Positions 34,725 to 44,579 are shown, counted from the stretch's first letter. The stretch is 64,000 bases of DNA from an uncultured Ruminococcus sp. (GCA_910577575.1 CAJTOG010000005.1:13759-77758), one strand, 5' to 3'. Notes: a model not told the origin generated them from the sequence alone. Program-made: numbers and translations.

Positions 34725-35798
34725 TTAAAACAGTATATCTTTGAAACATAGCTGAGGTTCATGTTTATCAAAATCCCAGCTATGATAGGAATCTCCGTGA
34801 CATCTGCATTTTTCCGCACAGTTACGGCATTTTTCATTTTCGTCACTGAGATTTTTTCTGAATATCTCAAACCTGTTCTCCCAGACATCTTTGAAACGGT
34901 CTGTAAGGATATTTCCCTGAACAAACTCCGGACGGCGTTCAATATCAAGACAGGCTGTGATATCACCGTTTGCCATTATACTTGCGATATAAGTTCCGGC
35001 AGTACATATATAGTACCAATCACGCACTTCACGTTCATATTCCATGCCAAGATAATGACTGCAACCGTATGTAACAGGTTCCCCCGCAATTCTCTTGTTA
35101 CGAATATATTCAAACATATAGCGATAATCGTCATCTGTAAGAATAAGTTCCGGATGCTGTTTTGCACGTCCGATAGGCTCAATATTGATAATTCTCCATG
35201 AATCAATATCCATATCGTCAAATATTTTATAAAGTTCGTTAAGCTGACTGATATTCTGATGAGTTACAACAGTAGTAATTTGAATGTGTTTGAAGCCTTC
35301 TGTTCTGATAAGACTTTCTACGCCATTCAATGCACGTTTCCAGCCACCCGGAGTACGTCTGAAAACATCATGAGTTTCTTCAAGTCCGTCAATACTTACT
35401 GATATTGTTCCCATTCCTACACGCTTAAGGTCTTTTGCTACAGGGTAATCAATAAGAGTTGCATTACTTGTCATGCCCCAATGGAAACCAAGTTCATGAG
35501 CAACTGCCATAATATCAAAGAAGTCTTTACGCAGTAACGGTTCACCGCCCGTAATGCAAAGCATTTTATTTGCTGTACCAAAATCTCCCTTTACTTCAGC
35601 AAGAAACTTTGCATATTGATTTACATTAAGTTCGTCCATCTGTACATCTCCGCAGCTGCTTCCGCAATGAAGGCACTTTTCATTGCAGCGGAGTGTCAGT
35701 TCAAGAAACAGATGGCGGAGCTGCGGCTTAATCATAAGCCCAGCACGATAAGCTTCCAAAGTTTTCATATTATCTTTTTTTATATTTACATCAAACAT
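34725..35798 (-). CDS. Radical SAM/SPASM-domain protein (candidate peptide-modifying enzyme)
   Basis: 357 aa. The radical SAM cluster motif C-x3-C-x2-C is at Cys38, Cys42 and Cys45 (TLRCNEKCLHCG), with LCITGGEPLLR near 80 for AdoMet binding. The C-terminal ~100 residues are a SPASM domain for auxiliary iron-sulfur clusters (CTAGTYIASIMANGDITACLD, then CRNCAEKCRCHG and a final Cys). SPASM proteins mostly modify ribosomal peptides or act as anaerobic sulfatase-maturase-like enzymes. The only gene in the same unit, 12 bases upstream, encodes a small secreted protein with two PVYG motifs, the likely substrate (inference). No sulfatase, protease or ABC exporter is adjacent. Confidence 0.88.
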   Translation of the reverse strand: MFDVNIKKDNMKTLEAYRAGLMIKPQLRHLFLELTLRCNEKCLHCGSSCGDVQMDELNVNQYAKFLAEVKGDFGTANKMLCITGGEPLLRKDFFDIMAVAHELGFHWGMTSNATLIDYPVAKDLKRVGMGTISVSIDGLEETHDVFRRTPGGWKRALNGVESLIRTEGFKHIQITTVVTHQNISQLNELYKIFDDMDIDSWRIINIEPIGRAKQHPELILTDDDYRYMFEYIRNKRIAGEPVTYGCSHYLGMEYEREVRDWYYICTAGTYIASIMANGDITACLDIERRPEFVQGNILTDRFKDVWENRFEIFRKNLSDENEKCRNCAEKCRCHGDSYHSWDFDKHEPQLCFKDILF

Positions 35799-35810
35799 TT
35801 TGGTTTCTCC

Positions 35811-36416
35811 TTAATCAAACGCAACAGACACGTCATATTCAGGTTGAGGAATCGGCTCTGTACTTGTTGTTGTATTTACATATGAATACTGCGGTTCGGC
35901 TGTTGTTGTCTTGGGTTCGGGAAGCGGGTTGTCAAAATTGTCAATTTTTCCGAGCAGGTAATTTTCAAGCATTACCAAATCCGCCATGCCGATTTTATCG
36001 TCACGATTTATATCAGCCCTCATTGAGTCAATCCCTTCACTTAATTTACCATTTATATACCCCTTTCTTAATTCAATCATATCAAATACATCAACTTTCC
36101 CGTCTACATTGACATCACCATACCATGCAACAGGTGAACCATAAACAGGCATAGGGATAGTTGTATTAACTGTTGTTGGTATGGGTTCTGTTGTTTCTGG
36201 AGCAGTTGTTGTCCATGAAATTGACGGACCATAAACAGGCACTTCCATTCCTTCATTAGGATTATAAATTGTTGTCGTTACCACCGGTTCATCAAGAGAA
36301 AGATTATAATCAGACGCCGATGCAGAATCTTTAATATTATCGGTTCCTGACGGAATCATGTTTAGAGCAGCCGCAAAAAGTGTAGCAGTCAAGACGGTTT
36401 TTTCAGTTTTCTTCAT
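35811..36416 (-). CDS. Small secreted dockerin protein with two PVYG...W motifs
   Basis: 201 aa. A signal-like N-terminus (residues 1-30) lacks a long hydrophobic run. Two copies of P-V-Y-G-[PS]-[SP]-[IV]-[SA]-W follow at residues 60-68 and 90-98, set in Thr/Pro-rich linkers. A dockerin comes next (about 100-157; DVNVDGKVDVFDM and DINRDDKIGMADL loops), then a Thr/Pro tail ending YDVSVAFD. There is no catalytic domain. Its gene is followed after 12 bases by the radical SAM/SPASM gene. It may be a cellulosome-attached carrier of a modified peptide (inference). Confidence 0.82.
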   Translation of the reverse strand: MKKTEKTVLTATLFAAALNMIPSGTDNIKDSASASDYNLSLDEPVVTTTIYNPNEGMEVPVYGPSISWTTTAPETTEPIPTTVNTTIPMPVYGSPVAWYGDVNVDGKVDVFDMIELRKGYINGKLSEGIDSMRADINRDDKIGMADLVMLENYLLGKIDNFDNPLPEPKTTTAEPQYSYVNTTTSTEPIPQPEYDVSVAFD

Positions 36417-36557
36417 ATTACATATTTCCTTTCAGATAAATATATATTTGGTTAATCCCATTATATAATATAAATGTCAAAAAAACAGACGCTTTTTTCT
36501 ATCTGAAATCAAATTTGTATATATGAACAAAAACTATTCAATCAATTTGTTAAATTT

Positions 36558-39377
36558 TTACAAATAATTTTTAAGGTATTTTCCCGTATAGGATTTTTCA
36601 CACTTTGCAACTTCTTCCGGAGTCCCCTGTATAACGACAGTACCGCCTCCGTCTCCACCCTCAGGACCTAAATCAATTATATAGTCAGCTGACTTTATCA
36701 CATTAAGATTATGTTCAATAACAAGAACAGTATTACCCTGATTTGTAAGCTCCTGAAGTACATCAATAAGTCTATGGACATCAGAAGTATGAAGCCCGGT
36801 TGTAGGTTCATCAAGAATATATATAGTCTTCCCTGTCGACCTTTTTGAAAGCTCCGTTGAAAGTTTTACCCTTTGTGCTTCGCCGCCTGAAAGAGTAGTT
36901 GCAGACTGACCGATTTTTATATAGCCGAGTCCGACTTCCTGTAATGTTTTCAGTTTACGTGCAATTTTCGGAAGATGTGCAAAAAATTCAGCACCCTCAT
37001 CAACAGTCATTTCAAGTACATCATAAATAGATTTGCCCTTATAATGAACTTCGAGAGTTTCACGGTTATACCGCTTACCCTTGCATACTTCACAAGGTAC
37101 ATAAACGTCGGGCAGAAAATGCATTTCTATTTTGATAATTCCGTCACCCTCACAGGCTTCACATCGTCCGCCTTTTACATTGAAACTGAAACGTCCGTTT
37201 GTATAACCCCTTGCTTTAGCGTCAGGAGTTTTTGCAAACAAATCACGTATATCAGTGAAAACGCCCGTATAAGTTGCCGGATTTGAACGTGGGGTACGTC
37301 CTATCGGTGACTGGTCAATACATATGACTTTATCAAGATTTTCAAGACCGTCAATTTCCCTGAAATCACCTGCGACAGTTTTTGCACGATTCAGTTTGGC
37401 GGCAAGATATTTATAAATAATCTCATTTACAAGCGATGATTTTCCGCTTCCTGAAACTCCTGTAACACATATAAATTCACCAAGCGGAATTTTTACGTCG
37501 ATATTCTTAAGATTATGTTCTGATGCTCCTTTTACTGTCAGAAAATTACCGTTTCCTTTACGTCTGCTAACAGGTACGGGAATCTTTTTCTTTCCGCTAA
37601 GATATTGTCCCGTTATTGAATTTTTACATTTCAGAAGCTTATCAACAGTACCTGAAAATACAACTTCTCCTCCGTTTACGCCTGCTTCCGGACCTATATC
37701 AACTATATAATCAGCTGCAAGCATAGTATCATCATCATGCTCGACGACTATAAGAGTGTTACCCAAATCTCTGAGACGTTTCAAGGTTTCAATAAGCTTA
37801 TCATTATCACGCTGATGAAGTCCGATACTTGGTTCATCAAGTATATATAAAACTCCGACAAGCGATGAGCCTATCTGAGTTGCAAGCCTTATTCTCTGGC
37901 TTTCTCCGCCCGAAAGCGTACCCGACGAACGTGAAAGCGTAAGATACTCAAGTCCGACACTGCTTAAAAATCCAAGACGTTCCCTGATTTCCTTTATAAT
38001 TCTTTCACCTATGAATTTCTCATGTTCTGATAAAATTAAATTATTAAAGAAATCCAGCTCCTTTTTTACTGACATATCAGTCAGTTCACTTATATTCTTT
38101 TCGCCTACAGTTACTGCAAGATATTCTGGTTTAAGTCTTTTTCCCCTGCATTCAGGACATTTTGTCTCTGTCATGCAGTCTTCTATTGCAGACTTTGAAT
38201 AGTCGCTGTTTGATTCACGATAACGTCTTTCAAGATTCCGGATTACTCCTTCAAATGGTGTTTTATACTTTCCTCCGCCGAGCGATTCAGGTCTTCTGAG
38301 TTCAAGCTGCGTTTCACCTGTACCATACAGAAAAATATCAAGCTGTTCCTTTGTAAGTTCCTTTATGGGTATATCAAGAGGAATATTATAGTGCTTTGAA
38401 ATTGCCTTATAATACATCATTGCTATTGATGTTTCATCAAGGCTATTCCACCCATGTGCAGTTATCGCACCTTCCAGAATTGATAAATCTTTATTCGGCA
38501 CAATTGTTTTGGCTTCAATCTGCCTGAACATTCCAAGACCTGTACATTTTGGACAAGCTCCCACAGGATTATTGAACGAAAACATAACCGGTTCAAGTTC
38601 GCCTATACTTATATTATGCTCAGGGCAGGCAAAATTCTGGGAAAAAATCATTTCTTCACCATCAATCACATCAACAACAGCAAGACCGTCAGTAAGCTTG
38701 AAAACAGTTTCAAGACTATCCGTTATACGTGACTCTATACCCTTTTTTATTATAAGCCTGTCAACAACAATTTCTATATTATGCTTTTTATTCTTTTCAA
38801 GCTTTATTTCTTCGGTAAGTTCATACATTATACCATCAATACGTACACGTACAAATCCCGATTTTCTGGCACTTTCAAGCTCCTTTTCATATTTCCCCTT
38901 TCTGTTTCGGACTATCGGTGCAAGAAGCTGAATACGTGTTTTTTCAGGAAGCCCCATAATTCTGTCAACCATCTGGTCAATAGTTTGCTGAGAGATTTCA
39001 CGTCCGCAGACAGGACAATGCGGTATACCTATCCGTGCATAAAGAAGACGAAGATAGTCATAAATTTCTGTAACTGTTCCGACTGTTGAACGTGGATTTT
39101 TTGAAGTTGTTTTCTGGTCAATTGAAATTGCCGGAGAAAGTCCCTCTATGCTGTCAACGTCCGGCTTTTCCATTTGTCCGAGAAACATACGTGCATATGA
39201 TGAAAGACTTTCTACATAACGTCTCTGACCGTCCGCATATATAGTATCAAAAGCAAGAGAAGATTTTCCCGAACCCGACAATCCTGTCATGACAATAAGC
39301 TTGTCTCTCGGAAGTTCAACATCTATATTCTTTAAATTGTTTACTCTTGCACCCTTTATAATTATTTTATCTGTCAT
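36558..39377 (-). CDS. uvrA: UvrABC excinuclease subunit A
   Basis: 939 aa, full length. Two ABC ATPase halves are visible, with Walker A motifs GLSGSGKSSLAFDT near residue 32 and GVSGSGKSSLVNE near 633 and signature LSGGE motifs near 485 and 823. The zinc-finger CxxC pairs are CPVCG, CPKC, CPEC and CEACEGDG/CEVCKGKR. It recognises bulky DNA damage and loads UvrB. It is the third gene of uvrB-NADAR-uvrA, 10 bases after the NADAR gene, with ribosome site AAGGTGAT. Confidence 0.96.
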   Translation of the reverse strand: MTDKIIIKGARVNNLKNIDVELPRDKLIVMTGLSGSGKSSLAFDTIYADGQRRYVESLSSYARMFLGQMEKPDVDSIEGLSPAISIDQKTTSKNPRSTVGTVTEIYDYLRLLYARIGIPHCPVCGREISQQTIDQMVDRIMGLPEKTRIQLLAPIVRNRKGKYEKELESARKSGFVRVRIDGIMYELTEEIKLEKNKKHNIEIVVDRLIIKKGIESRITDSLETVFKLTDGLAVVDVIDGEEMIFSQNFACPEHNISIGELEPVMFSFNNPVGACPKCTGLGMFRQIEAKTIVPNKDLSILEGAITAHGWNSLDETSIAMMYYKAISKHYNIPLDIPIKELTKEQLDIFLYGTGETQLELRRPESLGGGKYKTPFEGVIRNLERRYRESNSDYSKSAIEDCMTETKCPECRGKRLKPEYLAVTVGEKNISELTDMSVKKELDFFNNLILSEHEKFIGERIIKEIRERLGFLSSVGLEYLTLSRSSGTLSGGESQRIRLATQIGSSLVGVLYILDEPSIGLHQRDNDKLIETLKRLRDLGNTLIVVEHDDDTMLAADYIVDIGPEAGVNGGEVVFSGTVDKLLKCKNSITGQYLSGKKKIPVPVSRRKGNGNFLTVKGASEHNLKNIDVKIPLGEFICVTGVSGSGKSSLVNEIIYKYLAAKLNRAKTVAGDFREIDGLENLDKVICIDQSPIGRTPRSNPATYTGVFTDIRDLFAKTPDAKARGYTNGRFSFNVKGGRCEACEGDGIIKIEMHFLPDVYVPCEVCKGKRYNRETLEVHYKGKSIYDVLEMTVDEGAEFFAHLPKIARKLKTLQEVGLGYIKIGQSATTLSGGEAQRVKLSTELSKRSTGKTIYILDEPTTGLHTSDVHRLIDVLQELTNQGNTVLVIEHNLNVIKSADYIIDLGPEGGDGGGTVVIQGTPEEVAKCEKSYTGKYLKNYL

Positions 39378-39387
39378 TTAAATCACC

Positions 39388-39939
39388 TTAACCCTGTTTT
39401 ATAATATCCCTTACTTCCATAAGACAGAATCCCAAAAGATTTTCACCCTTCCAAAGTGTTGGATTCTCACATCTTCTGTCGTCTGCTCCCATGCCGATTC
39501 CCCATATATTATCACACGGACTTGCTTCAACAAGTATTCTTTCATTGGTACAGAGCAAAAAATATTTCAGCTCCTGATTCTGTGAAAACTTGGCAGTATT
39601 TCCTTTTATAACTATATCTGTTTTATTTTGATTCCAGATTTTTTCGTCGAAACCTGTAATCATTCGACCCAATGACTTGAACTGTTTCGGATGAGAAGCT
39701 TTCATAATTTCATTATATATTATATTATCTCCGAAAAGCAGAGCTTTCTGTGCCATCATATACTGTTCTGCCGTTGAATACTCCACACCGTCAACATTAA
39801 ACTGGCAGTCAAACCATTGACTGAAACAGCTTTTTGTAATACTTCCGTCCTCAGACGGTCTGTGACCCCAGAAAAATATAAATTTCATCCGTTCTTTTCT
39901 GTTAAAGTTTTTAATAATTATATCTTTGGTATACTTCAT
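39388..39939 (-). CDS. NADAR-family (YbiA-like) N-glycosidase
   Basis: 183 aa. The NADAR domain is clear: FIFFWGHRP, CFSQWFDCQFNVDGVEYSTAEQYMMAQKALLFGD near 55-85, then SPCDNIWGIGMG and LLGFCLMEVRD at the end. Known members cleave N-glycosidic bonds. YbiA acts on early riboflavin intermediates. NADAR antitoxins of DarT1 systems remove ADP-ribose from DNA guanine. Here the gene sits between uvrB (one base after its stop) and uvrA, which points to a DNA-repair role (inference). The first ATG is preferred, since AAGGAAG precedes it. Confidence 0.88.
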   Translation of the reverse strand: MKYTKDIIIKNFNRKERMKFIFFWGHRPSEDGSITKSCFSQWFDCQFNVDGVEYSTAEQYMMAQKALLFGDNIIYNEIMKASHPKQFKSLGRMITGFDEKIWNQNKTDIVIKGNTAKFSQNQELKYFLLCTNERILVEASPCDNIWGIGMGADDRRCENPTLWKGENLLGFCLMEVRDIIKQG

Positions 39940-39940
39940 T

Positions 39941-41902
39941 TTATTCTTCCTTTAATTCATGTATTTTATCCCGCAGATATGCAGCATGTTCAAATTCCAG
40001 CATTTTAGCCGCATTTTTCATCTCAACAGTAAGTCTGTCAATAAGCTGTTGTTTCTCTGATGCGGACATTTTTTTCTTCTTGGTTTTAGCCTCTACATTA
40101 TTTTTAGACGTAATTTCCAGAACATCATGAATATTTTTAACAATAGTTTTCGGGGTTATTCCATGCTCTTTATTGAAAGCTATCTGTAAATTACGACGGC
40201 GTTCGGTTTCCATAATAGCACGTTCCATTGAACCTGTAACACTATCCGCATACATAATAACCTGTCCATTTACATTTCTTGCAGCACGTCCGATAGTCTG
40301 AATAAGTGAAGTTTCACTTCTCAGAAATCCCTCTTTGTCAGCATCAAGAATAGCAATAAGACTGACTTCCGGAATGTCAAGTCCCTCACGGAGCAGATTT
40401 ATTCCGACAAGAACATCAAATATACCGTTTCTTAAATCCTTAATAATCTCCATACGTTCAATAGTATCAATATCATGATGCAGATACCGGACTTTTATAC
40501 CTAAATCTTCATAATATGATGTCAAATCTTCTGCCATTTTTTTAGTAAGAGTTGTAATAAGAACACGTTCATTTCTATCAATTCTCTTATTTATTTCTGA
40601 ATACAGGTCATCAATCTGACCGGAAATCGGCTTGACTATAATTTCGGGGTCAACAAGACCGGTAGGACGTATAAGCTGTTCAACTATTATATCAGTTTTT
40701 TCACGCTCAATCTGTCCGGGGGTTGCACTTACATAAATTGCTTGATTTATTTTTTCATTGAATTCGTCAAAATTCAGTGGTCTGTTATCATATGCACTCG
40801 GAAGCCTGAAACCATAATCAATGAGAGTTGTTTTTCTTGCCCTGTCTCCTGCATACATTCCACGAACCTGTGGTAATGTAACATGGCTCTCATCGACAAA
40901 TAAAAGAAAATCGTCAGAAAAATGGTCAAAAAGGGTCATAGGCGTACTTCCGGCAGGTCTGCCTGAAAGTACACGGGAATAGTTTTCAACCCCGCTGCAA
41001 TAACCCACTTCTTTAATCATTTCCATATCATAATGAGTACGCTGTTCAATACGCTGTGCCTCAATAAGTTTATTATTTTGCTGAAAATATTCGATACGCT
41101 CCGCAAGCTCTCTGTCAAGCTCATGAAGTGCGGTATCAACCTTATCATCACTTATAATATAGTGGCTTGCCGGAAAAACTGCTGCATGAGAAAGAACAGC
41201 ATTAACCTTTCCGGTTACAGCATTTATTTCTGAAATTCTGTCTATTTCATCGCCAAAATACTCAACACGTATTGCCGTATCTGTTGACATTGCAGGAAAA
41301 ATTTCAATCACATCACCACGAACACGAAACTTATTTCTCTCAAATGCAACATCATTTCTTTCATATCTGATTTTTACCAGTTCAGAAATAAGCCGTTCAC
41401 GTGATTTTTCTGCTCCCTGACGTATTGATACAACATTTGCACGGTACTCTTCCGGGCTTCCGAGCGAATAAATACATGATACGCTTGATACTATTATAAC
41501 ATCTCTGCGTTCAGCAAGTGCAGTTGTAGCAGAATGACGGAGCTTATCTATTTCATTATTAATTGACGAAACTTTTTCTATATAACTGTCTGTACTTGCA
41601 ACATATGCTTCCGGCTGATAATAGTCATAATATGATACAAAATATTCAACAGCATTATCAGGAAAAAACTCTTTAAATTCAGAACACAACTGAGCCGCAA
41701 GAATTTTATTATGTGCAAGAACAAGAGTCGGCTTATTTACTTTTGCTATAACATTTGCCATAGTAAAAGTTTTTCCCGAACCTGTAACGCCAAGCAGAAT
41801 CTGCTCTTTTTTACCGGACTTTATACCGTTTACAAGCTTATCTATTGCCTGCGGCTGGTCTCCGGACGGTGCAAACTGTGAATAAAGCTTAAAATGTTCC
41901 AT
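39941..41902 (-). CDS. uvrB: UvrABC excinuclease subunit B
   Basis: 653 aa from the ATG at 41902, with CAGGAGTG before it. An in-frame GTG inside that site is rejected. Helicase motifs are GVTGSGKTFTMANV near 43 (Walker A) and LLFVDESHVTLPQ, YFVSYYDYYQPEAYV forms the beta-hairpin, and a UVR domain (LTVEMKNAAKMLEFEHAAYLRDKI) is at the C-terminus. It verifies damage and recruits UvrC. It is first of the three-gene repair unit. A TATAAT lies upstream near 41930, but no SOS box was found by eye. Confidence 0.96.
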   Translation of the reverse strand: MEHFKLYSQFAPSGDQPQAIDKLVNGIKSGKKEQILLGVTGSGKTFTMANVIAKVNKPTLVLAHNKILAAQLCSEFKEFFPDNAVEYFVSYYDYYQPEAYVASTDSYIEKVSSINNEIDKLRHSATTALAERRDVIIVSSVSCIYSLGSPEEYRANVVSIRQGAEKSRERLISELVKIRYERNDVAFERNKFRVRGDVIEIFPAMSTDTAIRVEYFGDEIDRISEINAVTGKVNAVLSHAAVFPASHYIISDDKVDTALHELDRELAERIEYFQQNNKLIEAQRIEQRTHYDMEMIKEVGYCSGVENYSRVLSGRPAGSTPMTLFDHFSDDFLLFVDESHVTLPQVRGMYAGDRARKTTLIDYGFRLPSAYDNRPLNFDEFNEKINQAIYVSATPGQIEREKTDIIVEQLIRPTGLVDPEIIVKPISGQIDDLYSEINKRIDRNERVLITTLTKKMAEDLTSYYEDLGIKVRYLHHDIDTIERMEIIKDLRNGIFDVLVGINLLREGLDIPEVSLIAILDADKEGFLRSETSLIQTIGRAARNVNGQVIMYADSVTGSMERAIMETERRRNLQIAFNKEHGITPKTIVKNIHDVLEITSKNNVEAKTKKKKMSASEKQQLIDRLTVEMKNAAKMLEFEHAAYLRDKIHELKEE

Positions 41903-41995
41903 AAAAATCACTCCTGAAATATGATGTATTTATATTATATCACATTTATCATTAAAAATAAAGTGTCAGAACATATTTTCTTTTTTTAACAATAA

Positions 41996-42028
41996 AAAAT
42001 ACCGACAGATTTAAACTGCCGGTATTTT
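41996..42028 (-). terminator. Terminator after galE
   Basis: On the minus strand, AAAATACCGGCAG pairs with CTGTCGGTATTTT around a 7-base loop (one G-U pair), followed by more T residues. It begins three bases after the galE stop and separates the galE unit from uvrB. Confidence 0.82.
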
Positions 42029-42030
42029 TA

Positions 42031-43050
42031 TTACCTGTTATATCCATCAGGATTATTTTTCTGCCAGTTCCATGAATCACGACACATATCTTCAAGATTA
42101 CGTTCTGTTTTCCAACCGAGTATCTCCTGTGCCTTATCCGCATTTGCATAACACTCTGCTAAATCTCCGTCACGTCTTGCACCATAAACATGATTTACTT
42201 TTACACCGTTTACTTTTTCAAAAGTATTGATAATTTCGGTAACACTGTACGGCTTTCCTGTACCAAGATTAAAAATCTCAACACAGTTGTTTTTCAAGAT
42301 ATAGTCAATTGCTTTAACATGACCGATTGCAAGGTCGGTCACATGAATATAATCTCTTGTACAAGTGCCGTCAGGAGTTGGATAATCGTTGCCGAAAACA
42401 GTCAGGCACTCACGTTTTCCAACTGCAACCTGTGAAATATATGGCATAAGATTATTTGGTATTCCAAGAGGGTCTTCACCTATAAGACCACTTTTGTGTG
42501 CTCCTATCGGATTGAAATATCTCAATAAAATAACAGAAAATTCATTGTCAGCTTTTGCCGTATCTTCAAGAATCTGCTCCATCATGACTTTAGTCCATCC
42601 ATATGGATTTGTACATACTCCTCTTTTCATTGTTTCAAAATACGGCACAGAATTTCCCTCACCGTAAACAGTCGCACTTGATGAAAAAATAATATTTTTA
42701 ACATTATATTTTTCCATAGTTTCAAGAAGTGAAAGAGTTGTATCTATGTTATTTCTGTAGTACATCAATGGCTTCTGCACTGATTCCCCAACAGCTTTAA
42801 GACCTGCAAAGTGAATAACAGCATCAATCTCATTTTCTTCAAAAACTTCTGAAAGCTTATTGCTATCTTTTATATCAAGTTCATAGGATTTTATATTCTT
42901 TCCTGTAATCTGTTCAACTCTACGAACTGCTTCCAGAGAGCTGTTGCTGTAATTATCAGCAATAACGACATCATAGCCGGCATTAATAAGCTCAACAGCC
43001 GTGTGAGAACCTATATAACCTGCCCCGCCTGCAAGAAAAATCAATGCCAT
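42031..43050 (-). CDS. galE: UDP-glucose 4-epimerase
   Basis: 339 aa from the ATG at 43050, where the protein starts MALIFLAGGAGYIGSHTAVELI. The NAD-binding GGAGYIG, FSSSATVYG and the catalytic Y-x-x-x-K (YGWTKVMME, near 148) are intact. The length is that of GalE. It interconverts UDP-glucose and UDP-galactose for surface polysaccharide. The ribosome site is AAAGG. It follows the CapD-like gene closely, with a 23-base gap to the chosen start, and is probably co-transcribed with it. Confidence 0.93.
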   Translation of the reverse strand: MALIFLAGGAGYIGSHTAVELINAGYDVVIADNYSNSSLEAVRRVEQITGKNIKSYELDIKDSNKLSEVFEENEIDAVIHFAGLKAVGESVQKPLMYYRNNIDTTLSLLETMEKYNVKNIIFSSSATVYGEGNSVPYFETMKRGVCTNPYGWTKVMMEQILEDTAKADNEFSVILLRYFNPIGAHKSGLIGEDPLGIPNNLMPYISQVAVGKRECLTVFGNDYPTPDGTCTRDYIHVTDLAIGHVKAIDYILKNNCVEIFNLGTGKPYSVTEIINTFEKVNGVKVNHVYGARRDGDLAECYANADKAQEILGWKTERNLEDMCRDSWNWQKNNPDGYNR

Positions 43051-43073
43051 ATCCTGCCTACCTTTCATTAACC

Positions 43074-44579
43074 TTAATTAGACTTGTTTCTTTCCATTTC
43101 ATTATAAACTGATGGCAATACGAAAGTCGGAACCATTTCGTGAAGTTTTTCAATTACAGCCTCATCATCATTCTGCATGGCAATATCCTTTAAAACATGA
43201 AGATTTTTACAGAATGTACTATTGTCAATTTCAATCTGATTACCAACATGGATACGTTTATTTGATGTATGCTTGAGACCTTCTTCTTTCATAAGAAGCT
43301 CTTCCTTAATTTTTTCACCGGGACGAAGTCCGGTAAAAACAATTGATATGTCAACATATGGCCGTTTACCGTACATACGAATAAGATTTTCTGCGAGAGT
43401 AATAATTTTAACAGGCTGTCCCATGTCAAGAACAAATATTTCACTGTTCTCTGCAATTGCAGCCGCTTCCATAACAAGACTTACAGCTTCAGGAATAGTC
43501 ATAAAATATCTTTCAATATCAGGGTCAGTTACTGTTACAGGTCCGCCCTTTTCAATCTGCTTTTTAAAAATTGGGATAACCGAACCATTTGAACCGAGAA
43601 CATTTCCGAAACGTGTAGTAATAAACTTTGTTTTATTCCCCTTTTCCTGTGCAAAAAACTGTGCTATCATCTCGCACACTCTTTTTGATGCACCCATGAC
43701 ATTTGTAGGATTCACAGCTTTGTCCGTAGAAATCATAACAAACTGTTCCGCTTTGAAATAACTTGCAAGCGAAGCAATATGAAATGTTCCGGTAATATTA
43801 TTTTTTACTGCTTCCGAAGGAGAGCCTTCCATAAGTGGAACATGCTTATGTGCTGCGGCATGGAATACTATTTCAGGTCTGTATCTTTCAAAAATCTGAC
43901 TCATTCTGAAATAATCACGGACAGAACCGATAAGTACTTCAAGATTCAGCTTATCACCGTAAATAAATTCGAGCTCCTGCTGAATCTCATAAGCATTATT
44001 TTCATAAATATCAACAATTATAATCTTTTTAGGATTATACTTTGCAATCTGACGTACAAGCTCCGAACCGATACTTCCACCACCGCCTGTAACCATACAG
44101 CATTTACCGCTTATAAAACTGAGAATTTCTTCACTGTCAAAACTTATAGGGTCACGTCCGAGAAGTTCATCAACATTTATGTCCCGAACCTGTTCAAGAA
44201 TTGTCGTTGCACTGTCAAGGATAAGAGAACCGATAAAAGGAATAATCTTCAGAGGAAGCTTTGTTTCGTTACATATATCAATTATATTCTTACGGTCTGT
44301 TTCATTCAGCGATGGAATTGCAAGTATAATCTGATCAATGTCCATTTCTTTAACAAGCCTTGGAATATCATCAGTTCCGCCGACAACCTTTGTACCATAG
44401 ATTACCATTCCAAGTTTTTTGGGGTCATTGTCCACTATACATATAGTATCAAATTCGGCAGCAATTTTATCAGCAATATAAGGAGAATTTTTAGAATTAT
44501 AAATTTCCTTCATAAGCATCTTTGCAGCTGAACCTGCCCCTATTATCATTGTTCTGATTTTATTTTTATAGTAATTCAT
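43074..44579 (-). CDS. CapD-like nucleotide-sugar 4,6-dehydratase (soluble form)
   Basis: 501 aa. The N-terminal CoA-binding-like Rossmann region (MIIGAGSAAKMLMKEI) is followed by an extended SDR domain: VTGGGGSIGSELVRQI near 165, AAAHKHVPLMEG near 250, and an M/Y-x-x-x-K region with STDKAVNPTNVMGASKR near 300. This matches FlaA1/CapD-type UDP-GlcNAc 4,6-dehydratases. The usual four N-terminal membrane helices of long CapD homologues are absent. It probably feeds capsule or glycan synthesis with galE. It has a promoter at 44675-44703 and a ribosome site AAAGGAATG. Confidence 0.87.
   Translation of the reverse strand: MNYYKNKIRTMIIGAGSAAKMLMKEIYNSKNSPYIADKIAAEFDTICIVDNDPKKLGMVIYGTKVVGGTDDIPRLVKEMDIDQIILAIPSLNETDRKNIIDICNETKLPLKIIPFIGSLILDSATTILEQVRDINVDELLGRDPISFDSEEILSFISGKCCMVTGGGGSIGSELVRQIAKYNPKKIIIVDIYENNAYEIQQELEFIYGDKLNLEVLIGSVRDYFRMSQIFERYRPEIVFHAAAHKHVPLMEGSPSEAVKNNITGTFHIASLASYFKAEQFVMISTDKAVNPTNVMGASKRVCEMIAQFFAQEKGNKTKFITTRFGNVLGSNGSVIPIFKKQIEKGGPVTVTDPDIERYFMTIPEAVSLVMEAAAIAENSEIFVLDMGQPVKIITLAENLIRMYGKRPYVDISIVFTGLRPGEKIKEELLMKEEGLKHTSNKRIHVGNQIEIDNSTFCKNLHVLKDIAMQNDDEAVIEKLHEMVPTFVLPSVYNEMERNKSN

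Noticed and set aside
41903..41995. SOS (LexA) box before uvrB
   Set aside because: No GAAC-N4-GTTC or close variant was found, only a TATAAT near 41930 with a poor -35.
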